From contig JBMHCG010000006.1 in assembly GCA_049890035.1 (NCBI GenBank), forward strand, positions 1-64,000: a stretch of DNA of 64,000 bases, written 5' to 3'. The translations under genes and the position numbers were made by a program. Position 1 is the first letter of the stretch; each line of letters starts with the position of its first letter. A model generated the notes under the pieces. The model had not been told where the DNA came from, ran no database searches, and worked only from the letters and a program-made list of their open reading frames with translations. The DNA comes from UBA11891 sp049890035 (GTDB taxonomy: Bacteria; Bacteroidota; Bacteroidia; Flavobacteriales; Flavobacteriaceae). Positions 15,429 to 23,686 of this stretch are shown here, piece by piece.

Positions 15429-16628
15429 ATGAGCATTGCCCTTCGGATTGCATGGCGGTATTTTTTTACGAAAAGCAAGCAAACCGTTATTAACCGGATC
15501 AATGCTATTGCTGTTATCGTTGTCGTCGTTGCCAGTGCCGCATTGTTTATTGTTCTTAGTGCTTTTAGTGGTTTAAAAGAATTTGGGGTGAGTTTTACCA
15601 GTGGGCTGGATCCCGACTTCAAGCTGGTTCCGGAACGAGGGAAGACGTTTCTTTTGGATTCAACAACCCGTCAAGCCTTAGACAAAATGAAAGCAGTCAC
15701 AGACTGGTCTCCCGTCATCGAAGAAAAAGTCTTTTTGTCTTTTGAAGCGAAAAACCAAGTAGCTTACCTCAAAGGGATCCCAAAAAACTATCCCCAAATA
15801 GTGCCTGTTGACAGTCTTGTTGTTGTTGGTGAGTGGCAGGAAATGGATGCATCGAAAACAATTCTCGGTTATGGCCTTGCTTCGGCCTTAGGCCTGGGGG
15901 TTTTTGATTACGACTCCTTTTTGGACATTACCGTCCCCAAAGAAATCCAATCAACCCTGGGAACCAATACCCGTTTAAAAACCTTGTCTGCCTTTGTTGT
16001 TGGGTTGTACCGAATCAGTGATGATTTGGATAAAAAATTTGTCTACGCTCCCATAACATTTGCACAGGAACTCCTTGATTACAGCCCCCATACCTATAGT
16101 GCAATTGAGTTTCGTGCCCCACGTATCACAAAATCCGTTTTGAAGCAACAGCTCCCCATTGCCCTGCATGACGGGTTTGTCTTAAAAAACCAAAATGACC
16201 TCAATGCGGCATTTTATAAAATGTTACAAACCGAAAACCTGGCCGTATATGTTATTTTTACGCTGGTTTTGATCATCGCTCTTTTTAATGTCGTGGGAGC
16301 TCTTCTGATGATGATTGTTGACAAAAAACCCCATTTTTCCATCTTCTATGCAGTGGGACTTACCCCCGAACAGATTCGCGCTATTTTTTTCTATTTAGGG
16401 TGCTTAATCAGCTTTTGGGGAGGGCTCATTGGGGGTGTCTTGGCTTCTTTCATCGTCTTGATCCAACAGCTTTTACCTTTTGTCTTTGTTCCAGGAACAC
16501 AAATTGCCTATCCCGTCCGTTGGGAACTGTTTAATTTTGGAGTGGTTTTGTCTACCGTATGTGTCCTAGGATCCTTCGCTGCTTTTTGGGCGACAAGGAG
16601 ATTCGGTTCGTCCTCTCATACAAACTGA
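15429..16628 (+). CDS. LolC/FtsX-type ABC transporter permease
   Basis: 399 residues with the MacB/LolCE layout: one N-terminal helix (about 25-47), a large periplasmic domain (about 50-270), then three helices (about 272-296, 315-340, 365-390). The opening RIAWRYFFTKSKQTVINRIN is the conserved cytoplasmic lead of the LolC family, and VGLTPEQIRAIFFYLG is the coupling segment for the ATPase. It probably exports lipoproteins from the inner membrane. The partner ATPase gene is not adjacent here. The last bases overlap the convergent dusB 3' end by 13 bases. Confidence 0.85.
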   Translation: MSIALRIAWRYFFTKSKQTVINRINAIAVIVVVVASAALFIVLSAFSGLKEFGVSFTSGLDPDFKLVPERGKTFLLDSTTRQALDKMKAVTDWSPVIEEKVFLSFEAKNQVAYLKGIPKNYPQIVPVDSLVVVGEWQEMDASKTILGYGLASALGLGVFDYDSFLDITVPKEIQSTLGTNTRLKTLSAFVVGLYRISDDLDKKFVYAPITFAQELLDYSPHTYSAIEFRAPRITKSVLKQQLPIALHDGFVLKNQNDLNAAFYKMLQTENLAVYVIFTLVLIIALFNVVGALLMMIVDKKPHFSIFYAVGLTPEQIRAIFFYLGCLISFWGGLIGGVLASFIVLIQQLLPFVFVPGTQIAYPVRWELFNFGVVLSTVCVLGSFAAFWATRRFGSSSHTN

Positions 16629-17608
16629 TAATCCCCCCATTTGTCTAGCACCGCATCCAAAGCGGCAAAAACATCTTCCGACGCATCGGAGGTAACCATA
16701 CGACTGCGATATGCTTTAAAATTGGGAATCCCTTTAAAATAGTTTGTGTAGTGGCGGCGGGTTTCGAGGACACCGAGAACTTCGCCTTTCCAATCAATGG
16801 CCATTTGCAAATGACGGCGGGCTGCTGTGACCCGCTCTTCCATAGTGGGGGGTGCGGCATGGACACCGGTCTGTAAAAAGGTTTTAACTTGATTAAAAAA
16901 CCATGGATTGCCAATACTGGCTCGGCCAATCATCGCGCCGTCTAGGCCATAATCATCCCGCATTTCTTGGGCCCGTTCGGGGGTGTTTACATCGCCGTTC
17001 CCAAAAACGGGGATGTGCATTCTTGGATTGTTTTTTACCGCTGCTATCGGCTTCCAGTCGGCATTGCCTTTATACATCTGGGCTCGAGTGCGACCATGGA
17101 TTGAAATGGCGGCCACACCAACATCTTGCAAACGTTCGGCTACTTCAACGATTTTTATGGAGTCATAATCCCAACCCAAGCGGGTTTTGACCGTTACCGG
17201 CAGGTGGGTGCGTTTGACCATTTCGGCGCTGAGCTTGACCATCAATGGGATGTCTTTTAAAATTCCCGCACCGGCCCCTTTGCACACTACTTTTTTGACG
17301 GGGCACCCAAAATTAATGTCAATGATATCAGGGCCTGATTTTTCTACGATATCAACCGCCTGCAGCATGGCGTCCAAATTGGCCCCAAAAATCTGAATCC
17401 CAACAGGGCGTTCTTTTTCATATATGTCCAGCTTTTGAACGCTTTTGGCTGCATCTCGAATCAAGCCTTCGCTAGATATAAATTCAGTGTAGACAACATC
17501 GGCACCATTTTCCTTGCACAAAGCCCGAAAAGGAGGGTCGCTAACATCCTCCATGGGGGCTAGCAACAAGGGGAAGTCTGGTAATTCTATGTCTCCTATT
17601 TTTGGCAC
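16616..17608 (-). CDS. dusB: tRNA-dihydrouridine synthase
   Basis: 330 residues from a GTG at 17608, the only start that gives the conserved beginning KIGDIELPDFPLLLAPMEDV. It is an FMN-binding TIM barrel: LAPMEDVSDPPFR, DINFGCPVKKV with the catalytic Cys102, GAGAGIL, ISIHGRTRAQMYKG, and FGNGDVNTPERA with AMIGRASIGNPWFF at the phosphate site. It reduces uridine to dihydrouridine in tRNA D-loops. The DusB subtype is the usual one in Bacteroidota. It is convergent with the permease gene, overlapping at the 3' ends. Confidence 0.93.
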   Translation of the reverse strand: MPKIGDIELPDFPLLLAPMEDVSDPPFRALCKENGADVVYTEFISSEGLIRDAAKSVQKLDIYEKERPVGIQIFGANLDAMLQAVDIVEKSGPDIIDINFGCPVKKVVCKGAGAGILKDIPLMVKLSAEMVKRTHLPVTVKTRLGWDYDSIKIVEVAERLQDVGVAAISIHGRTRAQMYKGNADWKPIAAVKNNPRMHIPVFGNGDVNTPERAQEMRDDYGLDGAMIGRASIGNPWFFNQVKTFLQTGVHAAPPTMEERVTAARRHLQMAIDWKGEVLGVLETRRHYTNYFKGIPNFKAYRSRMVTSDASEDVFAALDAVLDKWGDYQFV

Positions 17609-17623
17609 AAGCTACATTTTGCA

Positions 17624-17631
17624 CAAAAATA
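17624..17631 (-). promoter_or_regulatory. promoter -7 element TATTTTTG for dusB
   Basis: Minus-strand TATTTTTG (plus strand CAAAAATA) matches TAnnTTTG and lies 15 bases before the GTG start. It falls in the short gap between dusB and the stop of the DoxX-thioredoxin gene. Confidence 0.55.
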
Positions 17632-17640
17632 CGGAAAAGA

Positions 17641-18528
17641 TCATTTTGCCAAAAAAGCTTCATCCAACATGCCTGAGGCTTGAAGGGCCGATTCAAAATC
17701 TGAGTCCCAATAAGCAAGAACCTCCCCTGCTTTTAAGTGGTAGATCCGTGGCGGCGCTTGACCAATTAGATCAAAAAAAGTATGAGCGTCAATAAAAGTA
17801 TAGGGAAAATCGGTCAGGGTTTTGGTTTTAAAGTCCGAAACGGTGGTCTTCCCTTCTTGATAAAAGAGCACAAACAACAATGGAAATTTTTGATATTTTT
17901 TTTCTAATTGCCCCATTAGAGCCGCTACTTCCTGACAATGCACGCAGTCAAGATTAAACACGGCCACAAGGTGCTCTCCTTGCGCCAAATCTATCCGACC
18001 GTGGCCTTCAAAACGCGAGTATTCTGCAAACCGAAAGGTCTTATGGTTGGGCATAGGTAGTAGCATCTGGGAGCCCATCCAACACAGCAGCAACAACAGA
18101 ACAGGGGTTTTAAACTGAATTTTGACCCGTTTTGCTTGTAACAAAAGAAAGGTTGCCATCGCCATCAGCAAAATGTTTTTTAAAATAGATTCTTTAGGGG
18201 ACAGGGCTATCATTTCTCCAAAACAACCGCAGTTTTCGGTACTGCCCATAAACCAAAGAAAGCCAAGCTGTACCGTAAAGCCCGCTAATAAAAACAGTGA
18301 AAATCCAAGCGCCACTCGCTGGTAGCGCGGCCACAGCAATAATAGTCCCAGTGCTGTTTCCAGACCGATGAAAAACCGAGTTAAGTAAGCTGCAATTTCA
18401 CGTGTCGGAGCCAATCCTTGATCCATCAGCGTGAGGTCAAAATAGCCCGGAGCTATCGCTTTGGTATACGCTGAAAAGAGAAAACTACCAGCAAAAAGAA
18501 TTTGCAAAAGGGGGAGAAAGAACTTCAT
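17641..18528 (-). CDS. DoxX/MauE-like membrane protein fused to a thioredoxin-like domain
   Basis: Start at ATG 18528 (295 residues). The TTG three codons earlier is not needed. The first half has four or five helices of the MauE/DoxX type with ENCGCFGEMI in the second loop, the vitamin-K-epoxide-reductase-like/MauE cysteine pair. After a final helix a periplasmic thioredoxin-like domain follows, with CVHC as the redox pair in FNLDCVHCQEVAAL. Such fusions are thought to drive periplasmic disulfide exchange using quinones in the membrane. This is inference from family architecture. Confidence 0.78.
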   Translation of the reverse strand: MKFFLPLLQILFAGSFLFSAYTKAIAPGYFDLTLMDQGLAPTREIAAYLTRFFIGLETALGLLLLWPRYQRVALGFSLFLLAGFTVQLGFLWFMGSTENCGCFGEMIALSPKESILKNILLMAMATFLLLQAKRVKIQFKTPVLLLLLCWMGSQMLLPMPNHKTFRFAEYSRFEGHGRIDLAQGEHLVAVFNLDCVHCQEVAALMGQLEKKYQKFPLLFVLFYQEGKTTVSDFKTKTLTDFPYTFIDAHTFFDLIGQAPPRIYHLKAGEVLAYWDSDFESALQASGMLDEAFLAK

Positions 18529-18595
18529 GTAGGTCAAATCCTTTTATAAAGATACAAAACTTGGGATTAAGGAACTTTGCCACTGGACAAAGATG

Positions 18596-18603
18596 TATAT
18601 TTG
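18596..18603 (+). promoter_or_regulatory. promoter -7 element TATATTTG for lepA
   Basis: Exact TAnnTTTG match. Candidate -33 TTTG at 18576-18579 is 16 bases upstream. The start at ATG 18611 or 18629 lies just downstream, which rules out initiation further upstream at 18593. Confidence 0.6.
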
Positions 18604-18628
18604 TATTGCTATGAAAGACGGTGCCGAG

Positions 18629-20425
18629 ATGAAGAACATTAGAAATTTTTGCATAATCGCTCATATCGACCATGGAAAAAGCACCCTGGCCGATCGACTC
18701 CTTGACTTTACAGGAGCCATCAGCGATCGAGAAAAACAAGACCAACTCCTAGATGACATGGATCTGGAACGAGAACGCGGGATTACCATTAAGTCTCACG
18801 CCATCCAAATGAACTATACCCACGAGGGGGAAGCATATGTCTTCAACTTGATCGACACCCCAGGGCATGTTGACTTTTCTTATGAAGTGTCTCGATCCAT
18901 TGCGGCTTGTGAAGGGGCATTGCTCATCGTAGATGCTGCACAAAGCATCCAGGCACAAACCATTTCCAACCTGTATTTGGCTTTAGAAAATGACCTGGAA
19001 ATCATTCCAGTGCTCAACAAGATCGATCTGCCTTCTGCCAATCCAGAAGAAGTGACTGATGATATTGTTGACTTGTTGGGTTGCGACCCAGAAGAAGTCA
19101 TCCCGGCTTCGGCCAAAACGGGATTGGGCATCCAGGATATTTTAACCGCCATAGTAGAACGCATCCCTGCCCCCAAAGGCGACCCCCAAGCCCCCCTTCA
19201 AGCCCTTATTTTTGACTCTGTTTACAATCCTTTCCGTGGCGTTGAAACGTATTTTCGTATCCTTAATGGTGAAATACGAAAAGGGCAAAAAATTCAATTT
19301 ATGGCTACGGGCAAGGATTATTTTGCTGATGAAATTGGCACCCTACGCTTGCAACAAGAACCCCAGCAGAAAATTGGTGCGGGCGATGTGGGCTACCTCA
19401 TCACAGGAATCAAAGAAGCCAAAGAAGTAAAAGTTGGAGATACGATAACCGCTACAGAAAACCCCACGCCTATTGCGATTTCGGGTTTTGAAGAAGTCAA
19501 ACCCATGGTTTTTGCTGGAATTTATCCGGTAGACACCGAAGACTATGAAGAACTTCGGGCAAGTATGGAAAAACTCCAGCTTAATGACGCCTCCTTGGTA
19601 TTCCAGCCTGAAAGCTCCGCAGCCCTGGGCTTTGGTTTCCGTTGTGGGTTTTTGGGGATGCTCCATTTAGAAATCATTCAGGAACGCCTCGAACGCGAGT
19701 TCAATATGAGTGTCATTACGACGGTTCCCAACGTATCCTACCATGCCTTTACAAAAAAAGAACCCGACACGATCTTGCCGGTGAACAATCCCTCCGATTT
19801 GCCCGATCCCTCCTATTTGGATCGTGTGGAAGAGCCTTTTATCAAAGCCACCATCATCACCAAATCGGACTATGTTGGCAATGTTATGTCGCTGTGTATT
19901 GAAAAAAGGGGAACCATTACAAATCAGACCTATCTGACAACCGAGCGGGTTGAGCTAAGCTTTGATCTGCCTCTTGCCGAAATCGTCTTTGACTTTTACG
20001 ACCGCTTAAAAACCGTGTCAAAAGGCTATGCTTCTTTTGATTATTCGCCCATTGGTATGCGCAGCTCCAAACTGGTCAAGGTTGATATTCTCCTCAATGG
20101 CAATCAGGTAGACGCCCTTTCGGCCTTGATTCACGCTGACAATGCCTATACTATTGGCAAAAAAATGTGTGAGAAACTCCGAGCCTTGATCCCAAGACAG
20201 CAGTTTGATATCCCCATCCAAGCGGCCATTGGGGCAAAAATCATCTCGCGTGAAACGATCAAAGCCCTTCGAAAAGATGTTACCGCCAAATGCTATGGGG
20301 GAGACATTACCCGTAAACGAAAACTGCTTGAAAAACAGAAAAAAGGGAAAAAGAAAATGCGTCAAGTCGGGAATGTAGAAATTCCTCAACAAGCCTTTAT
20401 GGCCGTGCTCCAACTGAACGATTAA
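18629..20425 (+). CDS. lepA: elongation factor 4 (back-translocating GTPase LepA)
   Basis: 598 residues from ATG 18629, which aligns with the usual first residues MKNIRNFCIIAHIDHGKST. An ATG at 18611 is the alternative. G1 is AHIDHGKST, switch region ERERGITIKSHAIQM, G3 DTPGHVDF, G4 NKIDLP and G5 SAKTG. Domain II and the LepA-specific C-terminus (GYASFDYSPIGMRSSKLVKVDI ... RKRKLLEKQKKGKKKMRQVG, quoted in parts) are complete. It acts on stalled ribosomes under ionic or cold stress. The gene is intact and at normal length. Confidence 0.96.
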   Translation: MKNIRNFCIIAHIDHGKSTLADRLLDFTGAISDREKQDQLLDDMDLERERGITIKSHAIQMNYTHEGEAYVFNLIDTPGHVDFSYEVSRSIAACEGALLIVDAAQSIQAQTISNLYLALENDLEIIPVLNKIDLPSANPEEVTDDIVDLLGCDPEEVIPASAKTGLGIQDILTAIVERIPAPKGDPQAPLQALIFDSVYNPFRGVETYFRILNGEIRKGQKIQFMATGKDYFADEIGTLRLQQEPQQKIGAGDVGYLITGIKEAKEVKVGDTITATENPTPIAISGFEEVKPMVFAGIYPVDTEDYEELRASMEKLQLNDASLVFQPESSAALGFGFRCGFLGMLHLEIIQERLEREFNMSVITTVPNVSYHAFTKKEPDTILPVNNPSDLPDPSYLDRVEEPFIKATIITKSDYVGNVMSLCIEKRGTITNQTYLTTERVELSFDLPLAEIVFDFYDRLKTVSKGYASFDYSPIGMRSSKLVKVDILLNGNQVDALSALIHADNAYTIGKKMCEKLRALIPRQQFDIPIQAAIGAKIISRETIKALRKDVTAKCYGGDITRKRKLLEKQKKGKKKMRQVGNVEIPQQAFMAVLQLND

Positions 20426-20476
20426 TCACTGTTTCTCGTTTTTCGGGATTTTATATCTTTAGAAAAATTGAAATTC

Positions 20477-21988
20477 ATGCGTTTCGTATTCATTAATCTT
20501 TTATTGCTCTTTTTGTACTCTACCAGCACTTGGTCACAATCTGCCAAAAAACTTGACCGCTGGGCCGCTGATGCCACCTTGGCCTCTTTCCCCATGCTCC
20601 AAGAGGTTCTTAGCATTCCCAATGACGGTTTGCGTTTGCCAGAAATAGAATTAAATGTGCAATGGTGCGAACACCATTTTGCTCAAAGAGGCTTTCAAAC
20701 CCAGCGAATTGCCACACCCAAAGCTCCCCTCCTTTTGGCTGAGAAACGTTTCCCCGGTGCCCAACAAACTGTTTTGGTGTATTTACAACTAGATGGACAA
20801 CCCGTAGAACCCAAAAAATGGAACCAGGAAAGTCCTTATATTCCTGTATTAAAAAAACAAAGCAGCAATGGCCAATGGGAGGAACTCCCCTGGGAGTCCA
20901 TTCAAAACTACGAAGACGACTGGCGGATTTTTGCACGTTCGGCCAGTGATGCCAAAGGGCCCGTGGTCATGTTTCTCAAAGCAATGGACGTTATATTGCG
21001 GGAACAACTGCAGCCCAATTTTAACCTGAAAGTCATCATGGATTTTGAAGAAGAGTTGGGCTCACCCCATCTGCCTGATGCTGTCAAAGCCAACCGAGAA
21101 TTGCTGGCCGCCGACCACCTGATTATCTTTGATGGACCCATGCATCGTTCGGGCAGACCAACCCTTTCTTTTGGTGCTCGGGGTATTGCAACCCTACAAT
21201 TGACGACCTATGGGCCTGTTGCCCCACAACACAGTGGCCATTTTGGTAACTACGTGCCCAATCCTGCACTTCGTTTGGCCAAACTTTTAGCTTCGATGAA
21301 AGATGACAATGGAAGGGTTTTGATTCCCGGTTATTATGACGGCATTCAAATCGATGACAAAACCAAAGCCGTCCTGGAGACTTTCCCCCACAACAAAACG
21401 GCATTTATGAAAACACTTCAAATTGGTGAAGTTGATCAGGTCGGGCCGAACTACCAAGAATCCATACAGTATCCTTCTTTAAACATTCGCGGCATGCAAT
21501 CCGGATGGATCAACGAAAAGGCACGAACCATTATTCCTGCCTGGGCTCGAGCCGAAATCGATGTGCGTTTGGTTTTGGAATCCGACCCCAAACGCTTGCT
21601 TCGCTTAATTCAAGAACATATCGAAAAACAAGGATATCATGTCTTGGATCGTGAACCCACACCAAAAGAGCGCAACACCCATCCAAAAATAGCGACGATG
21701 ACTTCTGAAATCTCGTATCAGTCTTTCCGTACTGAACTTGATACGCCGGTTGGAAATTGGTTGCGTCAGGCACTTATTCGAGCTTTCAACGAAGAACCCA
21801 TTCGTGTCCGAATGAGTGGCGGATCCATTCCCATATCTCCTTTTGTGAATACACTCCAGATCCCCGCAGTGGCTGTACCCACCGTAAATCGAGACAACAA
21901 TCAACACAGCCCGAATGAAAACATTCGACTGGGGGCCTACAGAAACGGAATCAAAACCATGTTGGCTATATTAACTCAACCGCTGTAA
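20477..21988 (+). CDS. secreted M20-family metallopeptidase
   Basis: 503 residues starting at ATG 20477. A TTG at 20468 is the only earlier option. A signal peptide ends near TSTWSQ. The M20 pattern: VLVYLQLDGQPVEPKKW (the strand with the first metal Asp), IFARSASDAKGPV (bridging Asp), MDFEEELGSPHL (Glu-Glu pair: base and ligand), a dimerisation domain in the middle, and DNNQHSPNENIRLG (final His). The canonical HxD ligand appears as LQLDG, with Leu-Gln where His is expected in many members, so metal coordination differs slightly. It probably trims peptides in the periplasm. The following esterase gene starts one base after its stop. Confidence 0.82.
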   Translation: MRFVFINLLLLFLYSTSTWSQSAKKLDRWAADATLASFPMLQEVLSIPNDGLRLPEIELNVQWCEHHFAQRGFQTQRIATPKAPLLLAEKRFPGAQQTVLVYLQLDGQPVEPKKWNQESPYIPVLKKQSSNGQWEELPWESIQNYEDDWRIFARSASDAKGPVVMFLKAMDVILREQLQPNFNLKVIMDFEEELGSPHLPDAVKANRELLAADHLIIFDGPMHRSGRPTLSFGARGIATLQLTTYGPVAPQHSGHFGNYVPNPALRLAKLLASMKDDNGRVLIPGYYDGIQIDDKTKAVLETFPHNKTAFMKTLQIGEVDQVGPNYQESIQYPSLNIRGMQSGWINEKARTIIPAWARAEIDVRLVLESDPKRLLRLIQEHIEKQGYHVLDREPTPKERNTHPKIATMTSEISYQSFRTELDTPVGNWLRQALIRAFNEEPIRVRMSGGSIPISPFVNTLQIPAVAVPTVNRDNNQHSPNENIRLGAYRNGIKTMLAILTQPL

Positions 21989-21989
21989 G

Positions 21990-22736
21990 ATGAACCGTAT
22001 CCTCTTTTTCTTTCTTTTTCCTTTTATGGTTATGGCTCAAGAATATGAAAAACACGAATATTCTAGTCCCTCGGGCCTATTGCCCTATCGTGTTTTGCTA
22101 CCCGAAAAGTACAACCCCAATACGTCGTATCCCCTTCTCATATTTCTTCACGGAGCCGGAGAACGAGGATCTGACAATTCGCTTCAATTAGTTCATGGCA
22201 GCAGTCTCTTCTTAGATTCCAAAACACGAACAAAATACCCGATGATCGTTGCCTTCCCACAATGCCCAAAAGAAAGTTACTGGGCAAAAGTGGCTGGGTA
22301 CAGACCTTTTCGTTTTTTCAAAGAAACTCCAGAAAATTCACAGCTTGACCTTTTGGAAGAATGGATGGGGTGGATGGTAAAAAATTATCCCATTGCTTCG
22401 AAAGAAATCTATGTTGGAGGGCTTTCAATGGGAGGTATGGGAACCCTGGAACTACTACATCGAAACCCGAAAAAATTTGCTGCCGCCTTTGCTATTTGTG
22501 GTGGAGCGGACCCCAGTTGGTCCGAAACCATTCAGCAAACACCGTTGTGGTTGTTCCATGGAAAAAAAGACGAAGTAGTCTCTTACAAGTTTTCTGCTGA
22601 TTTGTATCAAGAATTGAAAAAAAAGGGTGCTCCCGTTCGGTTTACTTCCTACCCTGATTACAATCACAACAGTTGGGATGCCGCCTTTCAAGAACCCGAT
22701 TTTCTTTCTTGGCTTCTGAACCACAAAAGAAACTGA
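21990..22736 (+). CDS. secreted esterase / prolyl-oligopeptidase-like alpha/beta hydrolase
   Basis: 248 residues. Signal peptide MNRILFFFLFPFMVMAQ. An alpha/beta-hydrolase fold with the HGAGERGSDN oxyanion-hole strand, the nucleophile elbow GGLSMGGMG (Ser in GxSxG), an Asp in KKDEVVSYK and a His in DYNHNSWD. The layout fits the phospholipase/carboxylesterase-like and PHB-depolymerase-like group in Bacteroidota. Substrate unknown. ATG follows the peptidase stop by one base (TAAGATG), indicating one operon. Confidence 0.82.
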   Translation: MNRILFFFLFPFMVMAQEYEKHEYSSPSGLLPYRVLLPEKYNPNTSYPLLIFLHGAGERGSDNSLQLVHGSSLFLDSKTRTKYPMIVAFPQCPKESYWAKVAGYRPFRFFKETPENSQLDLLEEWMGWMVKNYPIASKEIYVGGLSMGGMGTLELLHRNPKKFAAAFAICGGADPSWSETIQQTPLWLFHGKKDEVVSYKFSADLYQELKKKGAPVRFTSYPDYNHNSWDAAFQEPDFLSWLLNHKRN

Positions 22737-22831
22737 ACCCCTCGAAAAAAAGGATACATTTTTGTTTCTTAATCCCGTCACCAACACTCTCGAGAAATTG
22801 TTATATTGGCTAGAGTTAAAGCGAATAGCCT

Positions 22832-23686
22832 ATGCCGTTTTCGAAACTATTGATTGGATTTGCTTTTTCTCCAAACCTCAAGGCAAATGTTTTTGAAGCC
22901 AGCCGTATTGCAGTTCAATTCGACGCTGAAATTCTTTTTTTGCATGTAGGAGAAAAGACACAAAAAAAGGAAAGCGATTTCAAAGAATTGCTCAACTCTG
23001 TTCCTGATGCTCCCAAAAAGCAAGAAGTTCTCTGGAAAATGGGTTCTCCTGAAAAAAGAATTCTTGAAACCTGTGTTGAAAAGAAGGTTGATTTGTTATT
23101 GCTAGGAGCATTAAAAAGAGAAAACGTTCTCCGTTTTTATTTGGGGTCAATTGCCCGAAAAGTAGCTCGAAAGGCACCCTGTTCGGTACTCTTGATGCTT
23201 CACCCCGCTGTGGATCGCGTTCCTTGTCAGCACATTGTTGTGAATGGTTTTGACAACCCACAAACCCAACCCACGATCAAAAAGGCCCTGGAAGTAGCCA
23301 ACGCTTTACAAACGCAAAAAATAACCTTGGTCGAAGAAATCAATCGCTCGGAAGTAAATGTCGCTGTTAATGATGATCGAAGTTTGCGCCGTGCAACAAT
23401 AAGAAAGCAACGGATTAACCGTCAGGAAGAACGTCGTGTTCATGATATTTTAAAAGATATTCCCGAAACGCAAAAAAAGAACATTAATATTCAAACACAA
23501 AGTATTTTTGGTCGTCGGGGCTATTCAATCGGTCATTATGCACGGATCGTTCGCGCTGATTTATTGGTAATGAATGCACAAGAGGAGGGGCATTTTTGGC
23601 AGCGTTTCTTTCCAAAAGACCTCGAGCACATTCTCGATGAACTTCCAACCAATGTACTAATCATAGCACCGTCTTCCCATGAATAA
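22832..23686 (+). CDS. tandem universal stress protein (UspA-type)
   Basis: 284 residues made of two Usp-like halves. The first begins FSKLLIGFAFSPNLKANVFEA with a WKMGSPEKRILETCVEKKVD middle and a LGSIARKVARKAPCSVLLM end, matching the G-x2-G-x9-G-S/T phosphate-binding pattern loosely. The second half ends ADLLVMNAQ ... LPTNVLIIAP. The nucleotide-binding Gly pattern is weak in the second half. It is cytoplasmic and may bind ATP or regulate the transporter. The gene overlaps the following SulP gene by 8 bases. Confidence 0.82.
   Translation: MPFSKLLIGFAFSPNLKANVFEASRIAVQFDAEILFLHVGEKTQKKESDFKELLNSVPDAPKKQEVLWKMGSPEKRILETCVEKKVDLLLLGALKRENVLRFYLGSIARKVARKAPCSVLLMLHPAVDRVPCQHIVVNGFDNPQTQPTIKKALEVANALQTQKITLVEEINRSEVNVAVNDDRSLRRATIRKQRINRQEERRVHDILKDIPETQKKNINIQTQSIFGRRGYSIGHYARIVRADLLVMNAQEEGHFWQRFFPKDLEHILDELPTNVLIIAPSSHE

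Noticed and set aside
18390..18405. TTTCACGTGTC as possible parS half site
   Set aside because: Matches only the central core and part of one arm; lies inside a coding gene with no second arm.
22741..22831. Possible terminator between the esterase and Usp genes
   Set aside because: CTCGA/CTCGAG stretches do not pair convincingly and no T-run follows.
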